Source: Mesorhizobium loti (GTDB taxonomy: Bacteria > Pseudomonadota > Alphaproteobacteria > Rhizobiales > Rhizobiaceae). Taken from it: 64,000 nucleotides of DNA. Below, one piece after another: positions 54,259-64,000 of this stretch; the first letter of the stretch is position 1, and every line of letters starts with the position of its first letter. The position numbers and the translations under genes are program-made. The stretch is taken from NCBI RefSeq assembly GCF_003148495.1, contig NZ_QGGH01000008.1:62001-126000 (forward strand). Reading direction: 5' to 3'. The notes under the pieces were generated by a model. That model was not told where the DNA came from. It searched no databases and saw only the letters and a program-made list of their open reading frames with translations.

Positions 54259-54888
54259 ATGCCGAGTTTCGACAGCCTGTTCAACGCCTTCGTCACCATC
54301 CTCGTGACCATCGATCCGCCCGGCCTGGCGCCGCTGTTCCTCGCCGTGACGCGCGGCATGAACCGCGAGGAGCGCCAGCAGGTTTCCGTCCGCGCCTCGA
54401 TCATCGGCTTCCTGGTGATGGCGCTGTTTGCGGTCGCCGGCGCCTCGATCCTGTCGGTGTTCGGCATCACGCTGCCGGCCTTTCGCGTCGCCGGCGGTTT
54501 TCTCCTGTTCTTCATCGCTTTCGAAATGGTGTTCGAGCGCCGGCAGGACCGCAAGGAGAAGATCGGCGACGTCGCCATCACCAAGGACATGATCCACAAC
54601 ATCGCCGCTTTCCCGCTGGCGATCCCGCTGATCGCCGGCCCCGGCGCCATTTCGGCGACTGTGCTGCTCTCCGGCTCATTCCAGGGCTTTGCCGCGCAGG
54701 CGGCGCTGGTCGGCATCATCTTCGTCTGCCTCGCCATCACCTACCTGGTGTTCGTGCTGTCGGAACGCATCGACCGCATCCTCGGCCAGACCGGCCGCTC
54801 GATCCTGACCCGGCTGCTCGGCGTCATCCTGGCGGCACTGGCCGTGCAGTTCGTCGCCGACGGCATCAAGGCGCTGATGGCGGGCTGA
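54259..54888 (+). CDS. MarC family integral membrane protein
   Basis: 209-residue protein of the MarC/UPF0056 family, six membrane helices, with VTIDPPGLAPLFLAVT near the start and AGPGAISATVLLS in the centre. Despite its name it is not shown to cause multidrug resistance. GGGAGGGG lies 9 bp before the ATG at 54259; the longer frame to 54208 is not needed. Monocistronic, convergent with osmC. Confidence 0.9.
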   Translation: MPSFDSLFNAFVTILVTIDPPGLAPLFLAVTRGMNREERQQVSVRASIIGFLVMALFAVAGASILSVFGITLPAFRVAGGFLLFFIAFEMVFERRQDRKEKIGDVAITKDMIHNIAAFPLAIPLIAGPGAISATVLLSGSFQGFAAQAALVGIIFVCLAITYLVFVLSERIDRILGQTGRSILTRLLGVILAALAVQFVADGIKALMAG

Positions 54889-54895
54889 ACGGCGG

Positions 54896-54919
54896 TGCCT
54901 ACTGCCTACTGCCTACTGC
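54896..54919. repeat. Three tandem copies of a 7-bp unit at the osmC 3' end
   Basis: TGCCTAC repeats three times (54896-54916) plus TGC, between marC and osmC. On the minus strand the unit contains TAG, so the osmC stop lies in the last-read copies and is unaffected by repeat number. A site prone to slippage. Confidence 0.8.
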
Positions 54920-55338
54920 GCCGTCGTGTCGATCACTTCGAAATCGTGGGTAATCGTGGCGGTCTTGGCCAACATTGCGGAGGCCGAGCAATATTTTTCG
55001 ATCGAGAGGTCAATTGCCCGTTTGACCTTGTCGGGCGAGAGCGCCCTGCCCTTGACGACGAAATGCATATGGATGCGGGTGAACACCCTGGGCTCGGTTT
55101 CGGCCCGGTCGGCGTCGAGTTCTACCACGCAGTCCTCGACCACCTCGCGCCCCTTTTCGAGGATATGCACGACATCATAGGCCGAACAGCCGCCGGTGCC
55201 GATCAGCACCAGCTCCATCGGGCTCGGTCCCGGTGTCCTGCCTTCCGGTCCGGGCGCGGTTCCCAGCACGACCTTGTGGCCGCTGCCGGATTCGCCGACG
55301 AAGGTGCGCTCCTCAACCCATTTTACGCGTGCTTTCAT
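54913..55338 (-). CDS. OsmC family protein
   Basis: 141 residues with the two reactive cysteines in GGCSAYDV (central helix) and KYCSAS, the peroxidatic-pair arrangement of OsmC/YhfA. It would reduce organic hydroperoxides using thiols. AAGGA lies 9 bp before the ATG at 55338, and the longer frame to 55386 is rejected. The YhfA subgroup is more likely than true OsmC, given the gap and sequence. Confidence 0.87.
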   Translation of the reverse strand: MKARVKWVEERTFVGESGSGHKVVLGTAPGPEGRTPGPSPMELVLIGTGGCSAYDVVHILEKGREVVEDCVVELDADRAETEPRVFTRIHMHFVVKGRALSPDKVKRAIDLSIEKYCSASAMLAKTATITHDFEVIDTTAQ

Positions 55339-55397
55339 CGAACTCGTCCTTCGCCATATTTCGTTGATCGCCAAATCAGCGTTCAATTCGACAATGC

Positions 55398-55430
55398 AAA
55401 ACCCCGAAAGTCCATGAGGGACTCTCGGGG
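55398..55430 (-). terminator. Rho-independent terminator of ssb
   Basis: CCCCGA-A-AGTCC (55402-55413) pairs with GGACT-C-TCGGGG (55419-55430) with one internal mismatch; on the minus strand TTTT follows. 44 bp past the ssb stop. Confidence 0.75.
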
Positions 55431-55473
55431 CGCAATGTTTGACTTAAGCCAAAAATAACATCTGCTGTTGCGA

Positions 55474-55995
55474 TCAGAACGGAATCTCGTCGTCCAGTTC
55501 GCGCGACGAACCGCCACCGCCGCCGCTCTTGGCACCGCCACCACCGCGATTGAAGCCTTCGCTCGGGCTGGACTGGCCGAAATCGGAACCACGGGTGCTG
55601 CCGCCACCGGCATAGCCGCCGACCTGGCCGCCTTCGCCCTGTCCGCGCGCGTCGAGCATCTGCAGCTCGCCGCGGAATTTCTGCAGCACGACTTCGGTCG
55701 TGTACTTGTCGGCGCCGGTCTGGTCCTGCCATTTGCGCGTCTGCAGCTGGCCCTCGACATAGACCTTCATGCCCTTCTTCAGATACTGCTCGGCCACCTT
55801 GGCGATGCCCTCATTGAAGATGACGACGTTGTGCCACTCGGTCTTTTCCTTGCGCTCGCCGGAATTCTTGTCGCGCCAGCTTTCCGAGGTGGCAATGCGA
55901 ATGTTGACGACCGGCTCGCCCGAGTTCAGCCGGCGGATTTCAGGGTCCGCACCGAGGTTGCCGACCAGAATGACCTTGTTGACGCTACCCGCCAT
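55474..55995 (-). CDS. ssb: Single-stranded DNA-binding protein
   Basis: 173 residues. OB-fold domain (about 1-110; MAGSVNKVILVGNLGADPEIR, TEWHNVVIFNEGIAKVAEQYLKKG), a Gly-rich disordered linker and the acidic tip DDEIPF that recruits repair proteins. A LexA box lies about 100 bp upstream. In most rhizobia uvrA is the next gene divergently; here it lies 2.8 kb away. Confidence 0.97.
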   Translation of the reverse strand: MAGSVNKVILVGNLGADPEIRRLNSGEPVVNIRIATSESWRDKNSGERKEKTEWHNVVIFNEGIAKVAEQYLKKGMKVYVEGQLQTRKWQDQTGADKYTTEVVLQKFRGELQMLDARGQGEGGQVGGYAGGGSTRGSDFGQSSPSEGFNRGGGGAKSGGGGGSSRELDDEIPF

Positions 55996-56096
55996 GATAT
56001 TTCTCCGCGCTCATCTGAAACAAATTTTTGTCGCAGCACCTTACAGGCTGCCGACGTCAGCCGCCTGCCACGGCTGCCTTTACCCACAAGGTTTTT

Positions 56097-56111
56097 GTTC
56101 CCTTTTCGTTC
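56097..56111 (-). promoter_or_regulatory. LexA (SOS) box upstream of ssb
   Basis: GTTC-N7-GTTC, the alphaproteobacterial LexA consensus, at 56097-56111, about 100 bp before the ssb ATG. Exact match in both half-sites. Confidence 0.75.
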
Positions 56112-56195
56112 TTATATGCATCCCTGCCGATTGTCAAGGAATGGCAGCAATGTCGAAGCCCTCATATGGGTTTGAAAAGAGCGCTTGCCAAATCA

Positions 56196-56211
56196 ATAAG
56201 TGATGACTTAT
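56196..56211 (+). promoter_or_regulatory. Putative ArsR-type operator
   Basis: ATAAGT-GATG-ACTTAT, a perfect inverted repeat, ending 9 bp before the arsR ATG at 56221 (and covering the alternative start at 56200). Typical location for autoregulation by an ArsR/SmtB dimer. Confidence 0.6.
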
Positions 56212-56220
56212 GCTTTGACC

Positions 56221-56535
56221 ATGATCGAAGCAGAGATTTTCCGGGCCCTGGCCGACCCCACGCGCCGCGCCGTTTTTGAGCGGCTCGCCGCCGGCGAGAT
56301 GAGCGTATCGGAATTGCGCACCGGCATGACGGTGTCGCAGCCCGCGGTGTCGCAGCACCTGGCGGTGCTGCGTGGCGCCGGCCTGGTGGTCGAGCGGCGT
56401 GCGGGCCGCAACGCCTTCTACCGCGCCGACCCGCAGGGGCTCGCCCCCTTGCTCTCCTGGATCGAACGCTACCGGACCTTCTGGCCGGAACGCATCGAAA
56501 GGCTGAAGGCGGTTTTGAAGGACATGGATCAATGA
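56221..56535 (+). CDS. ArsR family transcriptional regulator (metalloregulator-like)
   Basis: 104-residue winged helix protein: IFRALADPTRRAVFERLAAGEMSVSELR and the recognition helix QPAVSQHLAVLRGAGLV. No metal-binding Cys pair, so a non-metal member. The start is uncertain; the frame opens at 56200 inside the operator, and no ribosome site is obvious for either start, so the mRNA may be leaderless. Its stop overlaps the SRPBCC gene (ATGA), the common arsR/AHSA1 pairing. Confidence 0.88.
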   Translation: MIEAEIFRALADPTRRAVFERLAAGEMSVSELRTGMTVSQPAVSQHLAVLRGAGLVVERRAGRNAFYRADPQGLAPLLSWIERYRTFWPERIERLKAVLKDMDQ

Positions 56536-57041
56536 AGAAGGCGGGATCAACGACCAACGAGAGCCAAAACGACGCCCCGGATGCGATCGAGTTCGAGTAC
56601 GACCTTGCCGAGCCGCCGGAAAAGGTCTGGCGGGCCCTGACCGTACCGGAGCTGCTCGCCGCCTGGATGATGCCGAACGACATCAGACCCGAGATCGGCA
56701 ATCGTTTTGCCTTCGCCGGGCCGGATGCGCCGATCGAATGCGAGATCCTCGATGCCGAGCCCGAGCGGCTGTTGCGCTATTCCTGGCGGGAGCGCTCGCA
56801 GCCAGGCGATGGCGCGCGGCAGGATCCGCTCGACAGCCCATTGGACAGCATTGTCACCTTCACACTCGCCCGCACCGTTTCCGGCGGCACGCATCTGCGC
56901 ATCGTCCATGACGGCTTCGCCCGGACGGCAATGCCCGCAATTGCCATGTCTGGCGCCGGCTGCCGGCTTTCACTCGACGCAAACAACTCACGCAAGCCAA
57001 TCGCCGCAAACACGCCTCGCCTCTTGCTGCGTGCAGCCTGA
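56532..57041 (+). CDS. SRPBCC (AHSA1-like) domain protein
   Basis: 169 residues, a START-like ligand-binding fold with EFEYDLAEPPEKVWRALTVPELLAAWMMPND typical of AHSA1/Aha1-like domain proteins. Often paired with an arsR-type regulator that senses the same ligand; here the pair is translationally coupled (ATGA). The last about 25 residues (from SLDANNSRKP) are unlike the family and may be a frameshift extension. Confidence 0.85.
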   Translation: MKKAGSTTNESQNDAPDAIEFEYDLAEPPEKVWRALTVPELLAAWMMPNDIRPEIGNRFAFAGPDAPIECEILDAEPERLLRYSWRERSQPGDGARQDPLDSPLDSIVTFTLARTVSGGTHLRIVHDGFARTAMPAIAMSGAGCRLSLDANNSRKPIAANTPRLLLRAA

Positions 57042-57067
57042 AAAACGAAACGGACGGAGAGAAGATC

Positions 57068-57673
57068 ATGAGCGGTGTTGCCAATCTCGTGCCAATGGTG
57101 ATCGAGCAATCGAGCCGCGGCGAACGTGCCTTCGACATCTTTTCACGGCTGCTGCGCGAGCGCATCGTCTTCATCAACGGCGAGATCAACGACGACATCT
57201 CGGCGCTGGTCTGCGCGCAGCTGCTGTCGCTGGAATCGGACAATCCCGACAAAGAGATATCGCTCTACATCAACTCGCCGGGCGGCGTGGTGACCAGCGG
57301 CTTCGCCATCTACGACACGATGCAATATATCAGCTGCCCGGTGTCGACCGTGTGCATGGGCTTTGCCGCCTCGATGGCCTCGTTCCTGCTGATGGCCGGC
57401 ACGCCGGGGCGGCGCATCTCGCTGCCGAACGCCACCATCCTGCTGCATCAGCCGCTGGGCGGGTTCCAGGGCCAGGCCTCCGACATCCAGCGCCATGCCG
57501 AGCGGATCGGCCAGACCAAACGGCACATGGCTAAACTCTACGCGCAGCATTGCGGCCGCACCTACGAAGAGGTCGAGCGCACACTGGACCGCGACCACTT
57601 CATGACGGCCCGAGAAGCCCAGGCATGGGGCATCGTCGACCATGTTTTCGACACGCGAAAAAAGGCGGCATGA
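57068..57673 (+). CDS. ATP-dependent Clp protease proteolytic subunit (ClpP paralogue)
   Basis: 201-residue serine protease with triad Ser102 (GFAASMAS), His127 (LLHQPLGG) and Asp176 (LDRDHFM). Forms a double heptameric ring capped by ClpA or ClpX. It is not next to clpX or clpA; it sits after arsR-SRPBCC with 26 bp between. Likely a second ClpP besides the one beside clpX-lon elsewhere. Whether it uses ClpA/ClpS of this window is not shown. Confidence 0.9.
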   Translation: MSGVANLVPMVIEQSSRGERAFDIFSRLLRERIVFINGEINDDISALVCAQLLSLESDNPDKEISLYINSPGGVVTSGFAIYDTMQYISCPVSTVCMGFAASMASFLLMAGTPGRRISLPNATILLHQPLGGFQGQASDIQRHAERIGQTKRHMAKLYAQHCGRTYEEVERTLDRDHFMTAREAQAWGIVDHVFDTRKKAA

Positions 57674-57764
57674 AGCCAAGCCCCTGATCCTGGCTCCTGC
57701 CGGTTGTCGAAGATTTGACGACGCTGGTCTGGTCCCATCGCCGGCACGTCACTATAGTCTTGCG

Positions 57765-58064
57765 ATGACCGACACTTATCCGTCCAGACCATCGCGCCGC
57801 GTCATCGCCGTCGTGGTGCTCGCTTTTGCCGGCCTTGTGAGCGGCGCGGCTTTTGCAGAGGACAGTTCGCCAGCGCAGAAAGGCGCCCTGCCCGGCGTGA
57901 CCGGCGACTATCGTATCGCCAAGCCGGCTCCCAAACCCGAACCCGACGACGCGTTTCCCAGCAACGGCAATGGTCAGTTCAAGATCGGCGATACGGATGT
58001 CAGGATTTCCGGTAGCATCACCGTCGATGTCGGCGCCGGCTCAACAGGGCTGCCGCGCCACTGA
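57765..58064 (+). CDS. Small secreted protein of unknown function
   Basis: 99 residues, signal peptide ending at AAFAEDSS (after about residue 31) and a Pro/Gly/Asp-rich mature part ending STGLPRH (KPAPKPEPDDAF, GDTDVRISGSITVDV). The short beta segment suggests an outer-membrane or envelope-linked protein, but no domain is recognised. The ATG at 57765 is used; the frame extends upstream to 57642 through the clpP end. A terminator follows at 58122-58161. Confidence 0.7.
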   Translation: MTDTYPSRPSRRVIAVVVLAFAGLVSGAAFAEDSSPAQKGALPGVTGDYRIAKPAPKPEPDDAFPSNGNGQFKIGDTDVRISGSITVDVGAGSTGLPRH

Positions 58065-58121
58065 TAGTGAGTGCCGGCGCGCCGCGCCTATCGCCCAATA
58101 AAACAATCCGCACATGAAAAC

Positions 58122-58161
58122 GGCCCCGCCGTGCTTTGCGCAAACGGACGGGGCCTTTTTG
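58122..58161 (+). terminator. Rho-independent terminator
   Basis: GGCCCCG-CCGT pairs with ACGG-ACGGGGCC, one bulge, followed by TTTTT at 58156-58160. 58 bp past the secreted-protein stop. Ends the plus-strand transcript from clpP on. Confidence 0.75.
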
Positions 58162-58331
58162 GATCTCAAATCCAATTTTGCCGGGAGTGTACTGCCGGCG
58201 TTTGATTTCGGATGCACCGCGGCATTCAACCGACGATCCGACTAGCAGTCTCTGATTTTTACGAGAGATGGCAGGTCACGGTTTGCTGGGTGGCGAAAAC
58301 GCTAAACCCTGGCACTTATGCCTGCCGCGGC

Positions 58332-58524
58332 TCCAGTGACAACTGGAACCCTGGGGGACGATCCGGTGGCGTCATAGCTCCGCTCCTGTGTCCGTTGCGA
58401 CGTTGTCGTCCCGAAGCACAAATCGCAAGTGCCTGCGGCGTCTCGCAGGCCGCCTCTGGGCGGCGAGGCCATCGAAAGACGGCCGGCTTCGTTGACTGCT
58501 GGAGTCTGCGCCCCTGAGTCGGGG
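58332..58524. other. Non-coding stretch with serial perfect hairpins
   Basis: Between the terminator at 58161 and uvrA (58780) no convincing gene exists. Four small hairpins follow one another: TCCAGT/ACTGGA (58332-58347), CCTGCG/CGCAGG (58432-58449), GCCGCC/GGCGGC (58449-58464) and CCCC/GGGG (58511-58524). Short frames crossing it have poor coding quality. The clustering could mark a structured non-coding RNA or a long structured 5' leader region of uvrA; no known RNA family is recognised. Confidence 0.35.
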
Positions 58525-58613
58525 ACGTCAACCTTCAATAGCCGGTTACCGAAAAATGTGATCGCAGGGAGGTTACGTGCAAGTCAGTTTCTGCACAGCT
58601 TTGTCAGGAGCGT

Positions 58614-58628
58614 GTTCGGCCTTTGTTC
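58614..58628 (+). promoter_or_regulatory. LexA (SOS) box upstream of uvrA
   Basis: GTTC-GGCCTTT-GTTC, an exact match to GTTC-N7-GTTC, 151 bp before the uvrA ATG at 58780. Confidence 0.75.
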
Positions 58629-58779
58629 TTTCCGCTTGCCCGTGCACGCGAAAGACGGTTAAACGCATTTGTCGGGAATTGTGGCGTCTCTCGACGTGGC
58701 GGCAAAACTACCTACATAGGGGATGGCCGGGAAAACCCGCCATTCCAGGAAATTCCAGATTCTGAGGCGGCGACCGGCT

Positions 58780-61701
<2,922 letters not shown>

Positions 61702-61735
61702 CGATCGGACCGGTTGGCGCCTGGAGAGCTTTTGA

Positions 61736-62206
61736 ATGACAATCAGAAGAGCGCTTGCCGGTGATCTCCAAACCGTCGTCTCGCTGACGCAAGCGGCCTA
61801 TGCGCCGTACACCGCCCTGTTCGGCGCGCCGCCGATCCCGGTCACCGAGGACTATGCGCCACGCATCGAGGGTGGCGAAGTCTGGCTGCTCGAGGACGGC
61901 GGCGAGCTTGCCGGAGTGCTCACGCTGGAGCGGCATGACGACCACGCGATGATCTTCTCCGTCGCCGTCTCCCCTGACTTTCAAGGCAAAGGCTTCGGCA
62001 TTGCGCTGCTGAAACACGCTGACGAACAGACGCGCCTGTGGGGCCTGCCCGAGGTGCGGCTTTACACCAACGCCAGGATGGAGCGGAACATCGCACTCTA
62101 TCTGGCCTACGGTTTCCACGAAACGGGTCGCCGGCCCAATCCCTACCGGCCAGGATGGGTGCTCGTCGACATGGCCAAAACCGTCGATGAGATCACCGCG
62201 GCCTGA
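61736..62206 (+). CDS. GNAT family N-acetyltransferase
   Basis: 156 residues. Acetyl-CoA motif VAVSPDFQGKGFGIALLKHADE, then VRLYTNARMERNIALYLAYGFHETG, typical GNAT end. GGAGAG precedes the ATG. 34 bp after uvrA, probably transcribed with it, but no functional link is known. Substrate unknown. Confidence 0.88.
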   Translation: MTIRRALAGDLQTVVSLTQAAYAPYTALFGAPPIPVTEDYAPRIEGGEVWLLEDGGELAGVLTLERHDDHAMIFSVAVSPDFQGKGFGIALLKHADEQTRLWGLPEVRLYTNARMERNIALYLAYGFHETGRRPNPYRPGWVLVDMAKTVDEITAA

Positions 62207-62233
62207 TCTTTTTCAGCATTTGGGAGGATGACA

Positions 62234-63040
62234 ATGAGCACATCGGGAACAATCCGCGCCGGCATGGGCGGCTGGACCTTCGAGCCCTGGGATACGTCCT
62301 TCTATCCCGACAAGCTTTCCAAGGCCAAGCAGCTGAACTACGCCACTCGGCAGGTGCCGAGCATCGAGGTCAACGGCACCTATTATTCCAGCTTCAAGGA
62401 GCCGACCTTCGTCAAATGGGCCAGCGAGGCGCCGGACGGTTTCGTCTATGCGCTGAAGGGCAACCGCTTCGTCACCAACCGGCGCGTGCTCGGCGAGGCC
62501 GGCGAGTCGATGATGCGTTTCCTCGGCTCGGGCGTTGCCGCGCTCGGCGAAAAGCTCGGGCCGATCCTGTGGCAGTTCGCGCCGACGAAAAAGTTCGATC
62601 CGGACGATTTCGAAGCTTTCCTGAAACTGCTGCCGGAAAAGCAGGACGGCGTTGCGCTGCGCCATGCGGTCGAAGTGCGCAACGACAGTTTTATCGTGCC
62701 GGAATTCGCCGCGCTCGTGCGCAAGTACGAGGTCGCGATCGTCTATGCCGACCATGCCAAATATCCTGATATCGCCGACGTCACCGGCGATTTCATCTAT
62801 GCCCGGCTGCAGACTGGCAGCGACGACAATCCCGACTGCTACACGCCGAAGGGCCTCGATGAATGGGCGGCGCGCGCCAAGACCTGGGCGGAAGGCAAGG
62901 TGCCTGCCGATCTCCGACGCGCCGATCCTTCGACCGAGGCGCCGGTCAAGCCACGCGACGTATTCGTCTACTTCATCACCGAGGGCAAGGTGCGCGCGCC
63001 GTTCGGTGCCATGGCGCTGATGAAGCGCGTGGCGGATTAG
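62234..63040 (+). CDS. DUF72 family protein
   Basis: 268 residues with the TIM-barrel DUF72 pattern: GMGGWTFEPW, SIEVNGTYYSSF, FVYALKGNRFVTN, LGPILWQFAPTKKF, EVRNDSF and VFVYFITEGKVRAPFGAM. Biochemical function unknown. The ATG at 62234 has GGAGG 7 bp upstream; the ATG at 62228 is too close to it. 27 bp after the GNAT gene. Confidence 0.87.
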   Translation: MSTSGTIRAGMGGWTFEPWDTSFYPDKLSKAKQLNYATRQVPSIEVNGTYYSSFKEPTFVKWASEAPDGFVYALKGNRFVTNRRVLGEAGESMMRFLGSGVAALGEKLGPILWQFAPTKKFDPDDFEAFLKLLPEKQDGVALRHAVEVRNDSFIVPEFAALVRKYEVAIVYADHAKYPDIADVTGDFIYARLQTGSDDNPDCYTPKGLDEWAARAKTWAEGKVPADLRRADPSTEAPVKPRDVFVYFITEGKVRAPFGAMALMKRVAD

Positions 63041-63293
63041 AGCAGCTAGCCTGCGGCGCTATCCTTCCGTTTAAGCGTCGAATTCCACACTCTCGGGTCC
63101 GGTCCGGCAACTCCTGTCGGAACCTGCAGGGCAGGTTGACCGTTTTTGCCTCACTAGCGGGCGACCGGGCAGGTGCCTCGCGTGGACGCGATAGGCTCGC
63201 TGCTCGCCGAAGACCGGTTTTTCCCAGAGATGGCCAGGCGCGCCCAACCGGCGGAACGCTGGCATCAGGAGAACCGGAAGAAAGCGAGGAAAG

Positions 63294-63551
63294 ATGGCGA
63301 TCATCCTCATCGGGGCGTTGCTCACCATCGCCGGCGTTGTGTACATGGCGGTCGCCGTTCTCAGACGCGGGCGGCTCAGTGATCCGACGCCCGTAGCTTC
63401 AGACCGCCCGATGCCTAATCTCGCAACGTCCGGCCCGACGCTTGAGCCACGACGGCGCGGATTAGGCTTCCTCGGCCTATCACAGAATTGGCCGGGGCTG
63501 CTGATGATGGCTGTCGGCGTCATTCTGCTATTGTCGGGGGTGATCCTCTAA
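63294..63551 (+). CDS. Small two-helix membrane protein
   Basis: 85 residues, hydrophobic helices at about 3-22 and 66-84, with a polar loop between (RRGRLSDPTPVASD). No domain recognised. AGGAAAG precedes the ATG. The 253 bp between DUF72 and this gene hold no other good frame. Confidence 0.6.
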   Translation: MAIILIGALLTIAGVVYMAVAVLRRGRLSDPTPVASDRPMPNLATSGPTLEPRRRGLGFLGLSQNWPGLLMMAVGVILLLSGVIL

Positions 63552-63656
63552 CCCAATAAGCCAAGGATTCGCCGCCGTCGTAACCTTATCGATACCTCCT
63601 TGCTGCATGAATCCAGGCAGGCCAAGTCACAGATTTGGGGCAAGGAAACGAGGGGC

Positions 63657-64000
63657 ATGTCGCTTGACTACACTTCACTTCTGCTGGCTGTCGGTTTTTC
63701 CGCCGCCTGCCTGAGCCTGACATTGTTCGGCATGTGGCTGACCGCTCGCTCGGAGAGGTTCCTGCTGACATGGGCGATCAGCCTGGTGTTCGTGGTCGGC
63801 GATATTTTTATCTATGACGCCTATATCGATATGCCTGGGCGCCTGCTGGGCATCGCCACGCTGGCTTTCCTTCTGCTCGGTTTTTCGACAATGCTGGGCG
63901 CCGCCTACCAGTTCAGGACCGGCGGCTCGCCAATGCCGCGAATGGCGATTGCCAGCGCCATTTCGCTGGTTGTGACGTTGCCTCCCATGGCTCTTGGCTA
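63657..64000 (+). CDS. N-terminal part of a multi-pass membrane protein, possibly a diguanylate cyclase (cut by window end)
   Basis: Open from an ATG at 63657 (AGGGG 4 bp upstream) to the right edge, 114 codons. Starts MSLDYTSLLLAVGFSAACLSL and shows four hydrophobic helices (about 6-27, 37-55, 65-84 and 97-115). The pattern resembles the membrane sensor half of rhizobial GGDEF proteins, but the catalytic part lies outside the window, so the assignment is a guess. Confidence 0.55.
   Translation, partial: MSLDYTSLLLAVGFSAACLSLTLFGMWLTARSERFLLTWAISLVFVVGDIFIYDAYIDMPGRLLGIATLAFLLLGFSTMLGAAYQFRTGGSPMPRMAIASAISLVVTLPPMALG

Noticed and set aside
58212..58662. Short frames between the secreted-protein gene and uvrA
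   Set aside because: Poor coding quality, no ribosome sites, and they cross the hairpin cluster and approach the SOS box.

Overview
The window is a high-GC, gene-dense chromosomal segment of an alphaproteobacterium of the order Rhizobiales, most probably Mesorhizobium or a close relative. The grounds are the gene families (a rhizobial GlpSTPQV-type glycerol uptake operon, BA14K protein, phasin, the Anbu protease cluster, an EcfG-type promoter, GTTC-N7-GTTC SOS boxes) and the two families of rhizobial-type intergenic palindromic repeats. Most of it is ordinary core chromosome. Both edges cut genes: clpA at the left and a multi-pass membrane protein at the right.

Layout. 1-5,940: clpA (partial), clpS, a phasin with its own promoter and terminator, a D,D-carboxypeptidase with a SPOR domain, and a coupled VWA/J-domain pair. 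6,020-14,650: DUF1489, L-serine dehydratase, DUF599 and YdcF membrane proteins, the gatC-GNAT-gatA operon, a repeat element, a radical SAM/secreted protein pair and a metallo-hydrolase. 14,770-22,170: ruvX, two small membrane proteins, an AidB-like acyl-CoA dehydrogenase, then pyrB, a dihydroorotase-like gene without catalytic residues, plsY and dprA. 22,170-24,760: a gene-poor accessory patch bounded by a partial tRNA 3' end and an intact tRNA-Lys(UUU), with broken small genes, followed by a BA14K gene under a probable general-stress promoter.

24,799-35,457: a DUF6882-like gene, then the glycerol regulon. glpR lies upstream of glpD-glpS-glpT-glpP-glpQ-DUF2160-glpV-glpK. A strong promoter upstream of glpD is overlaid by three TTTCG-type half-sites phased every 11 bp. 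Glycerol is imported by the ABC system, phosphorylated by GlpK and oxidised by GlpD. 35,538-41,479: a PLP decarboxylase and the Anbu / transglutaminase / alpha-E / circularly permuted ATP-grasp operon, whose biochemical role is unresolved, with a stand-alone Lrp ligand-binding domain upstream.

41,745-49,830: DUF4864, tgt-queA (queuosine synthesis), a DMT transporter, two cyclophilins, coaD, a 50-residue membrane protein and gyrA. 49,975-55,340: a SulP transporter whose frame runs into a ParB-like gene, an AraC regulator, small enzymes, MarC and OsmC. 55,400-64,000: ssb and uvrA, each with a LexA box but separated by an arsR-SRPBCC-clpP-secreted protein block and a stretch of hairpins, then GNAT, DUF72 and small membrane proteins.

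The observations I rate highest are the complementary active-site losses in the two glycerol ABC ATPases, a queuine transglycosylase that has lost three of four zinc ligands, the non-catalytic dihydroorotase next to pyrB, the Anbu/ATP-grasp cluster, and the tRNA-Lys duplication marking a probable integration or rearrangement site. No CRISPR array, IS transposase, prophage or restriction system was seen.
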